A program made the position numbers and the translations under genes. This document shows positions 9,414 through 18,792 of a DNA stretch of 64,000 nt, piece after piece (position 1 is the first letter of the stretch; each line of letters begins with the position of its first letter). Source of the DNA: Actinoallomurus iriomotensis. Lineage in GTDB: Bacteria; Actinomycetota; Actinomycetes; Streptosporangiales; Streptosporangiaceae. The stretch spans positions 310,001 to 374,000 of the forward strand of contig NZ_BSTJ01000012.1 of assembly GCF_030269445.1 (NCBI RefSeq), in the 5' to 3' direction. Under the pieces are notes generated by a model. It made no database searches and was not told the DNA's origin. It saw nothing but the letters and a program-made list of their open reading frames with translations.

Positions 9414-9520
9414 GGGGCCGACTGTACGCAGGGGCGCCGACAGTTCCGCGTGACGGTCGTTACGGAGGGTAAGAATGTGACGACGGAGGATCGCGACGAT
9501 CGGGGTACTGGGAGGCACGG

Positions 9521-10414
9521 ATGCGCAGGTGGTCCGCGCTCGCGGCGGTTCTCGCGCCGCTGGTCACGATGACGGCGGTCCCCGCCGCCCACGCCGCCCG
9601 GCGTCCCACCGCGGCGGCGCTGGTCACCGGCGGGCGGTACGTCGCGATGGGCGACTCGTTCACGGCCGGGCCGATGATCCCGCGACAGCACGGAAAGCCG
9701 TTCGCCTGCCTGCGCTCGGACCACAACTATCCCTCGCTGCTCGCCCGCGCGCTCAAAGCCGGGGAGTTCGCCGACGTCAGCTGCACCGCCGCCACCATCA
9801 CCGATCTGTTCCAGCCGCAGCACGTCCTGTTCGGCGAGAACCCCGCGCAGCTCTCCGCGGTCACCCCCGACACCGCACTGGTCACGGTCGGCATCGGCGG
9901 AAACGACATCGGGTTCAGCCGGACCTTCTACACGTGCGCCGGGCTGAGCATCACCGCGCCCAAGGGCGCGCCCTGCATGAAGCACTTCGGCACCACGCTC
10001 ACCGACCGCGTGGCCGCCGCCGCGCCGAGGATCGCCACGGTGATCAGCACCATCCACGCGCGTGCGCCGCACGCGGTCGTGGTCGTGGTCGGCTACCTGC
10101 GCATCCTGCCCTCCGACACCGGGTGCTGGCCGTCGGTGCCGGCGGCCGCCGGTGACGTGCCCTACCTCGACCGGGTCGAACGCTCGCTCAACCACATGCT
10201 GGCTGAGGAGGCGCGGCGGGGCGGCGCGCTGTTCGTCGACGACTATCGCGGCGGCACAGGCCACGACATGTGCGCCCGCGCGCGTCGCTGGGTCGAGCCG
10301 ATCCTGATCAGCCACGCGGCCGCGCCGATCCACCCGAACGCCATCGGCATGCGCGTGGTGGCCGACCGCGTCCTGGCCACCCTCGCCGCCGCCAGAGCCG
10401 CCGCCGACCGTTAG
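9521..10414 (+). CDS. Secreted SGNH/GDSL hydrolase
   Basis: A 297-residue secreted esterase/lipase-type enzyme. A signal peptide (MRRWSALAAVLAPLV through AHA at about residue 25) precedes an SGNH fold: block I GDSF with the nucleophile Ser46, block III GGND (VTVGIGGNDIGF), and block V HPN (APIHPNAIGM) with the catalytic His. Six cysteines in the mature protein (CLRS, CTAA, CAGL, CMKH, CWPS, CARA) suggest three disulfides, as in Streptomyces secreted lipases. GGAGGCACGG precedes the ATG. It is divergent from radA, and its stop codon directly abuts that of the PEBP gene. Confidence 0.92.
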   Translation: MRRWSALAAVLAPLVTMTAVPAAHAARRPTAAALVTGGRYVAMGDSFTAGPMIPRQHGKPFACLRSDHNYPSLLARALKAGEFADVSCTAATITDLFQPQHVLFGENPAQLSAVTPDTALVTVGIGGNDIGFSRTFYTCAGLSITAPKGAPCMKHFGTTLTDRVAAAAPRIATVISTIHARAPHAVVVVVGYLRILPSDTGCWPSVPAAAGDVPYLDRVERSLNHMLAEEARRGGALFVDDYRGGTGHDMCARARRWVEPILISHAAAPIHPNAIGMRVVADRVLATLAAARAAADR

Positions 10415-10894
10415 CTAGGGCCGGCTGGTGCCGACGATGAGGGCGCGGCCCAGAGTGTGCGGGATCATCGCGATGTTCAGCATCGCCAGGCTCGCGTCCG
10501 GCGGGAGGTCGAGCGTCTCGACGCCGAGCGCGGTCGCGCAGACGAACATCCGGTGCGTCCCGGTGCCCGGCGGCGGCTTCGCGCCGGTGTAGGCCCGCAC
10601 GCCCAGGTCGTTGGCCAGTGTCACGCCCAGGTCGGCGGCGCCGTGGGGGAGACCACCGGCGGTCGCCGGGATGTCCTTCACCGCCCAGTGCCACAGGCCG
10701 CCGGGGATCGGGGCGTCGGCGTCGAACGCCGTGACGACCAGGCTCTTCGTGGCCTCCGGCAGCGGTCCCCAGGACAGTGCGGGCGATTCGTTCGCCGGCT
10801 GGTAGGCCGACGGCGGCAGCGGCCCACCGTCGTCGAAGTCCTCGCTGGCGATCGGGAAGGACGGGGCCGGGAACGCGAGCGCGTAGGGGTTCAA
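10415..10894 (-). CDS. YbhB/YbcL-type PEBP family protein
   Basis: A 159-residue phosphatidylethanolamine-binding-protein fold (Raf kinase inhibitor-like, YbhB/YbcL). Recognisable pieces are the N-terminal SPALSWGPLPEATKS, DADAPIPGGLWHWAVKDIP (the ligand-pocket D-x-D-AP segment), and GAKPPPGTGTHRM. The bacterial function is unclear. It is divergent from a MarR regulator, and two palindromes lie between the two starts, so its expression is probably repressed by that MarR protein. AGGAGAAG precedes the ATG by about 7 bases. Confidence 0.93.
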   Translation of the reverse strand: MNPYALAFPAPSFPIASEDFDDGGPLPPSAYQPANESPALSWGPLPEATKSLVVTAFDADAPIPGGLWHWAVKDIPATAGGLPHGAADLGVTLANDLGVRAYTGAKPPPGTGTHRMFVCATALGVETLDLPPDASLAMLNIAMIPHTLGRALIVGTSRP

Positions 10895-10914
10895 GATCTT
10901 CTCCTCTCAAGAAA

Positions 10915-10929
10915 TACAGCGACGCTGTA
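10915..10929. promoter_or_regulatory. MarR operator copy 1
   Basis: TACAGCG-A-CGCTGTA is a perfect 15-bp palindrome, 20 bases upstream of the PEBP start and placed to block its promoter or ribosome site. The same half-sites recur in copy 2. Confidence 0.8.
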
Positions 10930-10940
10930 CATTCAAAGAG

Positions 10941-10955
10941 TACAGCGATGCTGTA
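10941..10955. promoter_or_regulatory. MarR operator copy 2
   Basis: TACAGC-GAT-GCTGTA is a palindrome 26 bp centre-to-centre from copy 1 and 11 bases before the MarR start codon. The two copies differ only at the central bases. This suggests one dimer per site and autoregulation of the MarR gene. Confidence 0.8.
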
Positions 10956-10966
10956 TATCTCTGTCC

Positions 10967-11374
10967 ATGGACGAGGATCTGGCCGAAGAGCTGCGCGCGG
11001 CCATCGGTGACTTCGTGCGTCGCGTACGCCTGCACGACCGCATGCCCCGCGGTCAGGCGGCGGTGCTGGGCCACCTGGACCGTACGGGGCCACTGTCGAT
11101 CGCGGACCTGGCCCGCCGGGAGCACGTCAAGCACCAGACCATGACGCGGACGGTCCATCTGCTGCACGATCGGGCGCTCGTCATGCTGAGCCCGGACGAG
11201 CAGGACCGGCGACGGCAGGTGGTGACGATCACGGAGTCCGGCCGGCGGGCCCTGGACGACGAACGCCGCCACCGGGCGTCCGGCATCGCGCGGGCGATCC
11301 GTGACGACCTGGACGACGACGAGCGAGAGGTCGTCCGCCGCATCCCGGAGATCCTCGCCAAGCTGCGGCCGTGA
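10967..11374 (+). CDS. MarR family transcriptional regulator
   Basis: A 135-residue winged-helix repressor. Residues 37-65 hold the recognition helix region (LSIADLARREHVKHQTMTRT), followed by the wing with DEQDRRRQ (about 77-84). The N- and C-terminal helices form the dimer. It is small for the family but complete. The ATG at 10967 is the only in-frame start that leaves the two palindromes outside the gene. It probably represses itself and the divergent PEBP gene; the ligand is unknown. Confidence 0.9.
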   Translation: MDEDLAEELRAAIGDFVRRVRLHDRMPRGQAAVLGHLDRTGPLSIADLARREHVKHQTMTRTVHLLHDRALVMLSPDEQDRRRQVVTITESGRRALDDERRHRASGIARAIRDDLDDDEREVVRRIPEILAKLRP

Positions 11375-11386
11375 ACTCCCGAACCC

Positions 11387-12079
11387 TCAGTACCGCCGCC
11401 ACCACAGGTTGACGGCGTAGTCCACCTCGCACCCCGGAACCTCGGCGAGGAACGCCGCCGCCAGGTCCGCCGGGAACTCGATCCGCAGCACCGCCTCCAG
11501 CGCGGCGCGGTCGGCGAACCGCCAGCTCATGTCGATCGGCGTACGGGAGAAGCCGTGCCGGCTCCAGAACCGCTCCACGGCGACCGGGTCGTACGACGGC
11601 AGCCACCGCCGGAACCACGAGCCGAACGTCGATCGCGTGGCGTCGTTGTCGATCACGAACGCCGCGCCGCCCCGGCGCATGACCCGGTCCAGCTCGGCCA
11701 GCCCCGGCTCGCAGCCCGGGCCGAAGAAGTACGCCCAGCGGGCGTGGGCGACGTCCACGGAGGCGGGCGGCACCGGCAGCGCCTGCGCGGCCCCGACGCG
11801 TACGGCCACTCCCGGAGTGTCCGCGACACGCCGTCGCGCCGCCGCCGCGAGGGCCTCGTGCGGCTCGACGCCCAGCACCTTCGCGGCCGTACGGGCGAAG
11901 CGCGGCAGGTGGAAACCTGTGCCGCAGCCGATGTCCAGCACGGTGGCGCCGTCCCAGGTGCGGACGGCGCGCATGGCCTCTTCGATCTGGCCGTCCGGGT
12001 CGGCCGCGAGATTCTCCAGCTCGTACACCCGCGGGGCGTTCCAGATGTTCGGACTGGCTATGGCTCCGGCAGCGATCAC
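11387..12079 (-). CDS. Class I SAM-dependent methyltransferase
   Basis: A protein of about 230 residues. SAM-binding motif I is [13 protein letters not shown], motif II acid is in VLGVEPHEA, and a post-motif region is [15 protein letters not shown]. The N-terminus [15 protein letters not shown] matches a group of actinomycete methyltransferases whose substrate I do not know. I prefer the GTG at 12079; an ATG at 12112 would add 11 residues and overlap the divergent gene's leader. It ends NLWWRRY with no obvious membrane segment. Confidence 0.85.
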   Translation of the reverse strand: MIAAGAIASPNIWNAPRVYELENLAADPDGQIEEAMRAVRTWDGATVLDIGCGTGFHLPRFARTAAKVLGVEPHEALAAAARRRVADTPGVAVRVGAAQALPVPPASVDVAHARWAYFFGPGCEPGLAELDRVMRRGGAAFVIDNDATRSTFGSWFRRWLPSYDPVAVERFWSRHGFSRTPIDMSWRFADRAALEAVLRIEFPADLAAAFLAEVPGCEVDYAVNLWWRRY

Positions 12080-12147
12080 TATTCCACGGTAAACGCGTGG
12101 GGGATCCCACAACGTTTCGGGCCGAGGAACGCATAGGCTTGCCGATT

Positions 12148-13005
12148 GTGGATGAAGTCCTCCAGGTTCCCGACGCGCCGATCGTGCTGTCGACGGCCTC
12201 CGTCTACCCGGAGAAGACGCCCGCCGCGTTCGAGATCGCCGCGCAACTCGGATACGACGGGCTCGAGGTCATGGTGACAACCGACCCGGCGAGCCAGGAC
12301 ATCGACGTTCTCCGCAGGTTGTCGGACTACCACCAGATCCCCATCCTCTCGGTGCACGCGCCCTGCCTGCTGCTCACCCAGCGGGTCTGGGGCCGCGAGC
12401 CGTGGGGCAAGCTGATGCGCTCCAAGGACGCCGCCGAGAAGCTCGGCGCGCGGGTGGTCGTGGTGCATCCGCCGTTCCGCTGGCAGCGGGAGTACGCACG
12501 GGAGTTCGAGCAGGGGCTGGCGCGCATGCAGGAGGAGACCGACGTGGTCTTCTCGGTGGAGAACATGTTCCCCGTACGCGCGCGGACGACCGAGGTCGGC
12601 ATGTACGCCCCTCACTGGAACCCGGTCGACCAGCCCTACCCCAACGTCACCATCGACCTGTCGCACACCGCCGTGTCCGGCTCGGACCCGCTGGAGATGG
12701 CCGAGGCGCTCGGCGACCGGCTCGCCCACCTGCACCTGGCGGACGGCATCGGCGTCGTCAACCGCGACGAGCACCTCGTGCCCGGCCGCGGCAACCAGCC
12801 GGCCGCCGAGATGCTCGAACGCCTCGCCGCGCAGCGCTACACCGGCCAGGTGGTCGTCGAGATCAACACCCGGCGCGCGGCCGGCCGCGATCAGCGGATC
12901 GACGATCTGGCCGAGTCCCTCGCCTTCACCCGTCTGCACCTGGCCGCGGCCCGCCCGGCCGGCGCCTGGCAGGTCAACTCCGAGGGTGAGGTATCACCCT
13001 CCTGA
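12148..13005 (+). CDS. Sugar-phosphate isomerase/epimerase-like TIM barrel
   Basis: About 285 residues of the xylose isomerase-like TIM-barrel superfamily. Seen: [13 protein letters not shown] at the first strand, [28 protein letters not shown] (metal-ligand Glu), [27 protein letters not shown] and VVEINTRRA (metal-ligand Glu). It corresponds to the gene beside proC in mycobacteria (Rv0498-like, from memory). The substrate is not established. I prefer the GTG at 12148; an in-frame ATG at 12097 would intrude into the divergent methyltransferase leader. Confidence 0.85.
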   Translation: MDEVLQVPDAPIVLSTASVYPEKTPAAFEIAAQLGYDGLEVMVTTDPASQDIDVLRRLSDYHQIPILSVHAPCLLLTQRVWGREPWGKLMRSKDAAEKLGARVVVVHPPFRWQREYAREFEQGLARMQEETDVVFSVENMFPVRARTTEVGMYAPHWNPVDQPYPNVTIDLSHTAVSGSDPLEMAEALGDRLAHLHLADGIGVVNRDEHLVPGRGNQPAAEMLERLAAQRYTGQVVVEINTRRAAGRDQRIDDLAESLAFTRLHLAAARPAGAWQVNSEGEVSPS

Positions 13006-13082
13006 GCGGGTCCTCTCCGCTGAAGGGTGGCTTAACCTTGGGAACGATCGGGACAGCGTAGTCCCGTGCGAGAGGGGGAAGG

Positions 13083-14009
13083 TTGCTCCGCCAGGTCCTC
13101 TTGGCCGCCTCGCGCAGCGGCGGCGTACGCCGGCTCGTCGAGACCGCGCCGTACACCAGAAGTGTTGTGAAGAGGTTCGTCGCGGGTGAGTCCGCGGCCG
13201 ATGCCCTCGCCGTCACCGACCGGCTCATCTCCGACGGGCTGCTCATCACCTTCGACCATCTCGGCGAGGACACGGTGGAGACCGCCCAGGCCGAGACCAT
13301 CACCGCCCGGTACGAGGAACTGCTCGGCCGGCTCGCCGCGAACGGCACCGGCACGCGAGCCGAGGTCTCGGTGAAGCTCACCGCGCTCGGCCAGCTCCTC
13401 GACGACGGGGAGAAGATCGCGCTGGAGAACGCCCGGCGGATCTGCGCCGCCGCACGCGACGCCGGGACGACGGTCACGCTCGACATGGAGGACCACACGA
13501 CGGTCGACTCCACACTGCGCGTGCTGGCCGAGTTGCGCGAGGAGTACCCCACCACCGGCGCGGTGATCCAGGCCTATCTGCGCCGGGCCGAGGAGTACTG
13601 CGCGACGCTCGCCGACGAGGGTTCGCGGGTGCGGCTGTGCAAGGGCGCCTACAACGCGCCCGACTCGGTCGCCTTCACCGCCCGCGACGAGATCGACAAG
13701 TCCTACGTGCGCTGCATGAAGGTGCTGATGGGCGGGCGCGGGTACCCGATGCTCGCCACGCACGACCCGCGCCTGATCGAGATCGGCGGCTCGCTGGCCG
13801 GGCTGCACGGCCGCGAGCCCGGCAGCTTCGAGTACCAGATGCTGTACGGCATCCGGCCGAACGAGCAGCTGCGGCTCGCGCGCGAGGGCGCCCAGGTGCG
13901 GGTCTACGTCCCGTACGGCGAGGAGTGGTACGGCTACCTGATGCGCCGCCTGGCCGAGCGCCCCGCCAACCTGGGCTTCTTCCTGAGGTCGCTCGCCTCC
14001 AAGTCCTGA
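13083..14009 (+). CDS. putB: Proline dehydrogenase
   Basis: A 308-residue FAD-dependent monofunctional PRODH that oxidises proline to pyrroline-5-carboxylate and passes electrons to the membrane quinone pool. Seen: VSVKLTALGQ, VTLDMEDHTT, the helix AVIQAYLRRAEEY, RLCKGAYNAP, LATHDPRLIE, EYQMLYGIRP and RVYVPYGEEWYGYLMRRLAERP, all in the order of the FAD/proline-binding barrel. No P5C dehydrogenase domain is attached. It starts at TTG with GAGGGGGAAGG just upstream. It sits close to proC, which catalyses the opposite half of proline metabolism. Confidence 0.95.
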   Translation: MLRQVLLAASRSGGVRRLVETAPYTRSVVKRFVAGESAADALAVTDRLISDGLLITFDHLGEDTVETAQAETITARYEELLGRLAANGTGTRAEVSVKLTALGQLLDDGEKIALENARRICAAARDAGTTVTLDMEDHTTVDSTLRVLAELREEYPTTGAVIQAYLRRAEEYCATLADEGSRVRLCKGAYNAPDSVAFTARDEIDKSYVRCMKVLMGGRGYPMLATHDPRLIEIGGSLAGLHGREPGSFEYQMLYGIRPNEQLRLAREGAQVRVYVPYGEEWYGYLMRRLAERPANLGFFLRSLASKS

Positions 14010-14016
14010 CCGCGGA

Positions 14017-14044
14017 CGTGCCGCCCCCGACCGGGGGCGGCACG
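14017..14044. terminator. Shared bidirectional terminator
   Basis: CGTGCCGCCCCC at 14017-14028 pairs perfectly with 14033-14044 (12 bp, 4-base loop). It lies in the 47-bp gap between two convergent stop codons, so it can serve both genes. Confidence 0.85.
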
Positions 14045-14056
14045 CTCACGTGAAGG

Positions 14057-17000
14057 TCAGGCGCCGAAGTAGGCGCGGAGGATGGTCTGGTCGATGGCGC
14101 CGCCGCCCGCGTCGGTGGCCCGGACGCGCAGCGAGACGGCCTGGCCCTTGCCCGCGTGCGGGAGGGTGGCGGAGTACTTCCCGCCGGTTCCCGTCACGGG
14201 GGCGGGCTGCCAGGTGGCGCCGTCGTCGAGAGACGTCCACAGCTTCAGGCCGGTGGCCTTGGCCGAGGCCGCTCCGGCGACGCGGGAGACGGTGAACGTC
14301 GCGGTGTCACCGTTCGGCCGGTTGAACAGGTCCAGCGGCAGCCGGTAGTCCACCAGCAGCAGCGGGAGCCGCTCCTCGACCGGCTTGGAGTGGAACGTCC
14401 ACGTCGTCGAGGTCTTCGTCGAGACCGGCAGGGCCGCGGAGGCGTCGACGTCGTAGACCAGCCGGTACGTCCCGGCGGTGGCCGGCACGCTGAAGTTTCC
14501 GTACGACCGGTCGGTGGTGCCTTCGAGCGTGCCGCCCGCGTAGAGCTTCATGGTGCGCGAGCTGACGGAGTCCCACTCCGGCATGTCGGTCAGGCAGTCG
14601 AAGCCGTCGGTGAGGTCCTGCAGGTCCACCAGCTCGACGTGGATGTTCCCGCGGCTGCGGGTGCTCGCGCCCGGTGTGCAGCCGCTGGGTGACGTGCCCG
14701 TCGCGGAGTAGGGGCCCGGCCGGAACGGCTGGCGCACCCACTCGTTGGTCTGGGTGCTGCCCGGCGTGTACTTCCGTACCGGCAGCTCGGTGACCCAGAG
14801 TCCCTGGCCGAGGTTCGGCGGGGCCGCCTCCTCGGCCCACAGAAGGCCGGGTTCGGCGGACACGTAGTCCGTGCGCGTGGAACCGCCCGGCACCTGGCCG
14901 TCGCCCTCGGACACCAGGAAGCCGGCGGGATCGATGCCGTATCGAATCTCGCCGATCGGGTCCTTGGTGTCCCCGTTGATGGTGCCGAACCGCTGGTCGA
15001 CCCGGGCGAGCGTCTTCGGGTCGACCTGGAAGTCCACCTTCGCCGGCACGCTGGGGCCGAGGTCGTGCAGGACGTCGTCGACGGTCTTGCCGCCGTCGGT
15101 CAGCCGGGTGAACGCGTACGCCCGGAGGGCACCGGTCCGCGCGGCGGCGATGGGGACGGTGTAGACGGCCGGAGAGCCGGCGAAGCTGAACACGGAGGTG
15201 GCCCAGGTGTCCTCGCCGAGGGTCCGCTCCACCTGCAGGCCCTGCGCCGAGTCCGGGTCGGGCGTCATGCCCGGCGCCGACACGCGGAGCGGCTCCGCGT
15301 GCGAGGCGTCGAGCGGGAGCGTCACGTCGCCGTCCACCGCCAGCTCGGCGTTCCCGGCGAGGACCGCGCGCTCCTTGCCCGCGGTCGTGTCGTCGATCTC
15401 ACCGAGGACCACGTACCGCCCGGCGGGCACTGTGATCTTCGCGGTCCCGTCGGCGTCCAGCAGGACGCCGTCCGTGAACAGCGTGTAGTCGTCCAGGTCG
15501 GAGACGCTGACCCAGCCGGAGAAAGCACCGTCCGGGGTGTCCGGGAGTGCGGTCGCCCGCACCGTCAGCGTGTGGGTCTCCGGCTCGGCGAACGCGCCGA
15601 CCGGCGTGCGCAGCGAGACGCCGTCCGCCTTCGCGGTCACCACGCCGCTGTAGGCGCCGGCGGTCGTGAGCCGCTTCGGGCCGAGGGACAGCGTGACGCC
15701 GGCCGACCCGCCGGCCGGCACGCTCACCGTGGCGGGCACGGAGAGGGCGGTGGCGGCCTGCCCGTGCGTGTCGGCGAGTGTCGCGGACAGCCGCAGCGTC
15801 ACCGCGGTCTTTCCGGTGTTCGTCCAGGTGAGCTGCTTCGTGAGGGGCGTGGTCGAGCCGTGCGGGACCGACCCGAACGCCGCGGTCGCCTGGTCGCCGG
15901 TGACCGTCGAGGTGGCCGCCGCGCCGACGTCGAGACGCCCGCCGCCGACCTGGTAGACGGTGCCGCTCGTGGCGTCCGCGGTGGAGACGAGCGCGGCCTT
16001 CAGCCGGGCGGCGTCCCAGGACGGGTGCTTCTGCAGCAGCGCGGCGGCGGCGCCGGCGACGTGCGGGGTGGCCATCGAGGTGCCGTCGGCGGAGGTGTAG
16101 TTCGCGTCGATGATGTGGCCCATGGACGTGCCCGCGGCGCGGGCGGCGACGATGCCGACGCCGGGCGCCGCGATCTCCGGCTTCAGGACCTTGCCGCCCC
16201 GGCTGGAGAAGGAGGCGACCTGGTCCTGGCCGTCGACCGCGCCGACGGTGAGCGCCGATCCGGCGATGCCGGGCGTCTCGATGCTGTCCGGGGCCCCGTC
16301 GTTGCCGGCGGCCACGACGAACAGGGCGCCGTTCTTGGCGGTCAGGTCGTCCACGGCCTTGGCCATCGGGTCGTTGGCCGGATCGTCGGAGTAGCCGCCG
16401 AGGCTCATGCTGACGATCGGCGCGTTGGCCGCCGCCCACTCCATGCCGGCGATGATGCCGGACTCCTCGCCGAAGCCCTGGTCGTCCAGGACCTTGCCGA
16501 TCAGCAGGTCGGCGTCGGGCGACACGCCGCGGCGCTCGCCGTCCGCGGCGGCCCCCGTGCCCGCGATCGTCGCCGCCACGTGGGTGCCGTGGCCGAAGTG
16601 GTCGACCGTGTCCGCGGCGTCGCTGAAGTTCTTCTGCTCGGCGATCCGGCCCTTCAGGTCGGGGTGGGTCGCGTCGACGCCGGTGTCGAGGACGGCGACC
16701 TTGACGCCCTTCCCGGTCGCGCCCGCCGCCCAGGCCGTGGGCGCGCCGATCTGGTCGAGGTTGTGGTCCAGCGCCTTGACACGGACCGTACGGTCCAGCC
16801 AGATGTGGCGTACGCCGGCCTGGATCGTCGCCTTCGGGGCGAGGGCCTGCTTCTTCGGCTGCCGTACCGCGACGGCGCCGATGCTCGACAGCGTCCGGCC
16901 CGCGGCCAGGGCCCGTATGCCGGAGCCGTTCTGCACGATCAGCGGCAGGTACGAGCGGTGCGCGTCGTCGTCACCGTCCTTGATCAGCGCGGTGACGTCG

Positions 17001-17323
17001 AACAGGGCCGGGTCGTACACCTTGCCGATCTTCGACGCGACGTCGAGCGGGACGACCCGCACGGTCCCGTCGGGCCGGATGTCCTTGCGGAAGAGCACCG
17101 AACGCCGTCCGGGCCCCGGATCCACGGACACGAGCGGCGGCCCGCCCGCCCGGGTGCGCAGGTGCACGACGTCCCCGGTCAGCAGGGTCACCGTGTACGA
17201 ACGGCCGGTGGATGAGGACGCGGGCGGTGAGGCGGGGTGATCGTCGGCCTGCGCGGCGGCCGGTGCCCCGGCGAGTACCAGGCCCGTGAGAGCGAGGGCG
17301 AGACCTGCTCTGGGTCTTCTCAT
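14057..17323 (-). CDS. Large secreted S8 subtilisin-like protease
   Basis: A 1088-residue preproenzyme. A signal peptide (residues 1-27, ending AQA) is followed by a propeptide of about 160 residues. The peptidase domain has the full triad Asp213 (VLDTGVD), His245 (HGTHVAAT) and Ser416 (GTSMATPHVAG), with oxyanion Asn341 (AAGND). The C-terminal half (about 460-1088) consists of beta-rich Fn3/Ig-like regions, the last around LKLWTSLDDGATWQP. No LPxTG or membrane anchor is seen, so it is probably released. It is read opposite to its neighbours and breaks up an otherwise conserved proline-gene neighbourhood. Confidence 0.95.
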   Translation of the reverse strand: MRRPRAGLALALTGLVLAGAPAAAQADDHPASPPASSSTGRSYTVTLLTGDVVHLRTRAGGPPLVSVDPGPGRRSVLFRKDIRPDGTVRVVPLDVASKIGKVYDPALFDVTALIKDGDDDAHRSYLPLIVQNGSGIRALAAGRTLSSIGAVAVRQPKKQALAPKATIQAGVRHIWLDRTVRVKALDHNLDQIGAPTAWAAGATGKGVKVAVLDTGVDATHPDLKGRIAEQKNFSDAADTVDHFGHGTHVAATIAGTGAAADGERRGVSPDADLLIGKVLDDQGFGEESGIIAGMEWAAANAPIVSMSLGGYSDDPANDPMAKAVDDLTAKNGALFVVAAGNDGAPDSIETPGIAGSALTVGAVDGQDQVASFSSRGGKVLKPEIAAPGVGIVAARAAGTSMGHIIDANYTSADGTSMATPHVAGAAAALLQKHPSWDAARLKAALVSTADATSGTVYQVGGGRLDVGAAATSTVTGDQATAAFGSVPHGSTTPLTKQLTWTNTGKTAVTLRLSATLADTHGQAATALSVPATVSVPAGGSAGVTLSLGPKRLTTAGAYSGVVTAKADGVSLRTPVGAFAEPETHTLTVRATALPDTPDGAFSGWVSVSDLDDYTLFTDGVLLDADGTAKITVPAGRYVVLGEIDDTTAGKERAVLAGNAELAVDGDVTLPLDASHAEPLRVSAPGMTPDPDSAQGLQVERTLGEDTWATSVFSFAGSPAVYTVPIAAARTGALRAYAFTRLTDGGKTVDDVLHDLGPSVPAKVDFQVDPKTLARVDQRFGTINGDTKDPIGEIRYGIDPAGFLVSEGDGQVPGGSTRTDYVSAEPGLLWAEEAAPPNLGQGLWVTELPVRKYTPGSTQTNEWVRQPFRPGPYSATGTSPSGCTPGASTRSRGNIHVELVDLQDLTDGFDCLTDMPEWDSVSSRTMKLYAGGTLEGTTDRSYGNFSVPATAGTYRLVYDVDASAALPVSTKTSTTWTFHSKPVEERLPLLLVDYRLPLDLFNRPNGDTATFTVSRVAGAASAKATGLKLWTSLDDGATWQPAPVTGTGGKYSATLPHAGKGQAVSLRVRATDAGGGAIDQTILRAYFGA

Positions 17324-17487
17324 GCGTTGTCCATCTCATCGACGACAGCGGTCAAGGAGTATTGGCCGCGAAGCGGGTTTTCTTTCCCCTTGAATTCGGC
17401 CCTTTTCGTCCGCGCAGGTGAGGGCCGGTGGGCTCGGGCGAGCTCCCGGCTCGATACGCTTCGTCACGTGACACGAGGGGGACGGAA

Positions 17488-18282
17488 ATGATCGCGATTC
17501 TCGGGGCCGGGAAGATGGGCGAGGCGCTCCTGTCGGGCGTGCTGCGCGCCGGCCGGCGCCCGTCGGACCTGGTCGTCACGGCGCGGCGGGAGGAGCGGGG
17601 CGCGCTGCTGCGCGAGCGGTACGGCGTCGAGGTGGTCACCAACGCCGAGGCCGCGCGCACCGCGGACACGCTGGTCCTGGCGGTCAAGCCGCAGGACATG
17701 GGGTCGCTGCTGGAGGAGCTGGAGGGCCACGTCACGGCCGGGCGGCTGGTGATCTCGATGGCGGCCGGCATCCCGACCGGCTTCATCGAGGAGCGGCTGC
17801 CGTCCGACGTACCGGTCGTCCGGGTCATGTCCAACACGCCCGTGCACGTGGACGAGGCGATGAGCGTGATCTCGGCCGGCACGCACGCGGCGGAGGAGCA
17901 CCTGAAGGTCACCGAGGAGCTGCTGTCCCCGGTCGGCAAGGTGCTGCGCATCCCCGAGTCGCTCCAGGACGCCGCGACCGCGCTGTCCGGCAGCGGGCCG
18001 GCGTACTTCTACTACCTGGTCGAGGCGATGGTCGACGCGGGCATCCTGCTGGGCATGCCGCGGGCCGCCGCCCTGGAGATGGTGATCCAGTCGGCCGTGG
18101 GCGCGGCCGTCATGCTGCGCGACTCCGGCGACCACCCGGTGATGCTGCGCGAGGCGGTCACCTCGCCGGCCGGCACGACCATCTCGGCCATCCGCGAGCT
18201 GGAGCGGCACGGCGTACGCGCGGCGGTCATCGAGGCGATCGAGGCCGCGCGCGACCGCGGCCGGGAGCTCGGCGGCGGCTGA
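17488..18282 (+). CDS. proC: Pyrroline-5-carboxylate reductase
   Basis: A 264-residue NAD(P)H enzyme that makes proline from pyrroline-5-carboxylate. The Rossmann motif AILGAGKMGEALLSG lies at the N-terminus, VKPQDM and RVMSNTPVHVDEAMSVI in the middle, and the signature LSGSGPAYFYYLVEAM through TSPAGTTISAIREL in the dimerisation domain. The ATG at 17488 has GAGGGGGA five bases upstream. It is divergent from the subtilase. A short hairpin with five T residues follows. Confidence 0.97.
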   Translation: MIAILGAGKMGEALLSGVLRAGRRPSDLVVTARREERGALLRERYGVEVVTNAEAARTADTLVLAVKPQDMGSLLEELEGHVTAGRLVISMAAGIPTGFIEERLPSDVPVVRVMSNTPVHVDEAMSVISAGTHAAEEHLKVTEELLSPVGKVLRIPESLQDAATALSGSGPAYFYYLVEAMVDAGILLGMPRAAALEMVIQSAVGAAVMLRDSGDHPVMLREAVTSPAGTTISAIRELERHGVRAAVIEAIEAARDRGRELGGG

Positions 18283-18289
18283 GACAGGC

Positions 18290-18313
18290 ACCGCCGGGCG
18301 GTTTTTCGCCCGG
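18290..18313 (+). terminator. Terminator after proC
   Basis: CCGGGCG at 18294-18300 pairs with CGCCCGG at 18307-18313 around a GTTTTT loop. An alternative smaller fold (CCGC/GCGG) would place the five Ts as a classical U-tract. It starts 11 bases after the stop. Confidence 0.55.
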
Positions 18314-18351
18314 TCGCTGAACCGAACCGTCCCGCCGTTCGTGACCGGAGT

Positions 18352-18774
18352 ATGGCGCTACTACTTCGACTCGCCGTCTTCGTCGGCCTCGCCGTCGACG
18401 CGTACGTGCACTTCCACCTGGCCGGAGACACGGGCCAGACCGGGACCATCAGCGAGGGCACGCTGTTCTGGGTGCAGGGCGCGGTCGCCGCGGTGGTGGC
18501 GATCCTCGTGCTCGTCCGTCCCCGGCCCGTGCCGTACCTCATCGCGTTCCTGGTCGCCGCCAGTGCCTTCGGCGCCGTGGTGCTCTACCGCTACGTCGAC
18601 GTCGGCGCGATCGGCCCGCTCCCGGACATGTACGAGCCCATCTGGTACACGGAGAAGGTCGTGACCACCGTCGCGGAGGGCGTCGCCACCGTCGCCGCCG
18701 CGATCGGTCTCGCCGTCTCGGCCCGGAGTCGCCGGTCGGCGACGGCCCCCCACGAGCAGCCGGTCAACGTCTGA
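18352..18774 (+). CDS. Four-helix membrane protein
   Basis: A 140-residue protein with four predicted membrane segments, at about residues 2-20, 40-57, 62-82 and 102-122, and a short polar C-terminus. The motif DAYVHFHLAG in the first helix is typical of a group of uncharacterised actinomycete membrane proteins. Function is unknown. It starts at the ATG at 18352, 69 bp beyond the proC stop, on the same strand but behind the proC hairpin. It converges on trpS, with only 18 bp between stops. Confidence 0.7.
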   Translation: MALLLRLAVFVGLAVDAYVHFHLAGDTGQTGTISEGTLFWVQGAVAAVVAILVLVRPRPVPYLIAFLVAASAFGAVVLYRYVDVGAIGPLPDMYEPIWYTEKVVTTVAEGVATVAAAIGLAVSARSRRSATAPHEQPVNV

Positions 18775-18792
18775 GTCTCCGGCCGGACCTCT

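Noticed and set aside
15065-17215. A 716-codon plus-strand frame antisense to the subtilase
   Set aside because: Composition is Gly/Arg/Val-rich shadow sequence, with no start context and no domain, while the opposite strand carries an intact catalytic triad.
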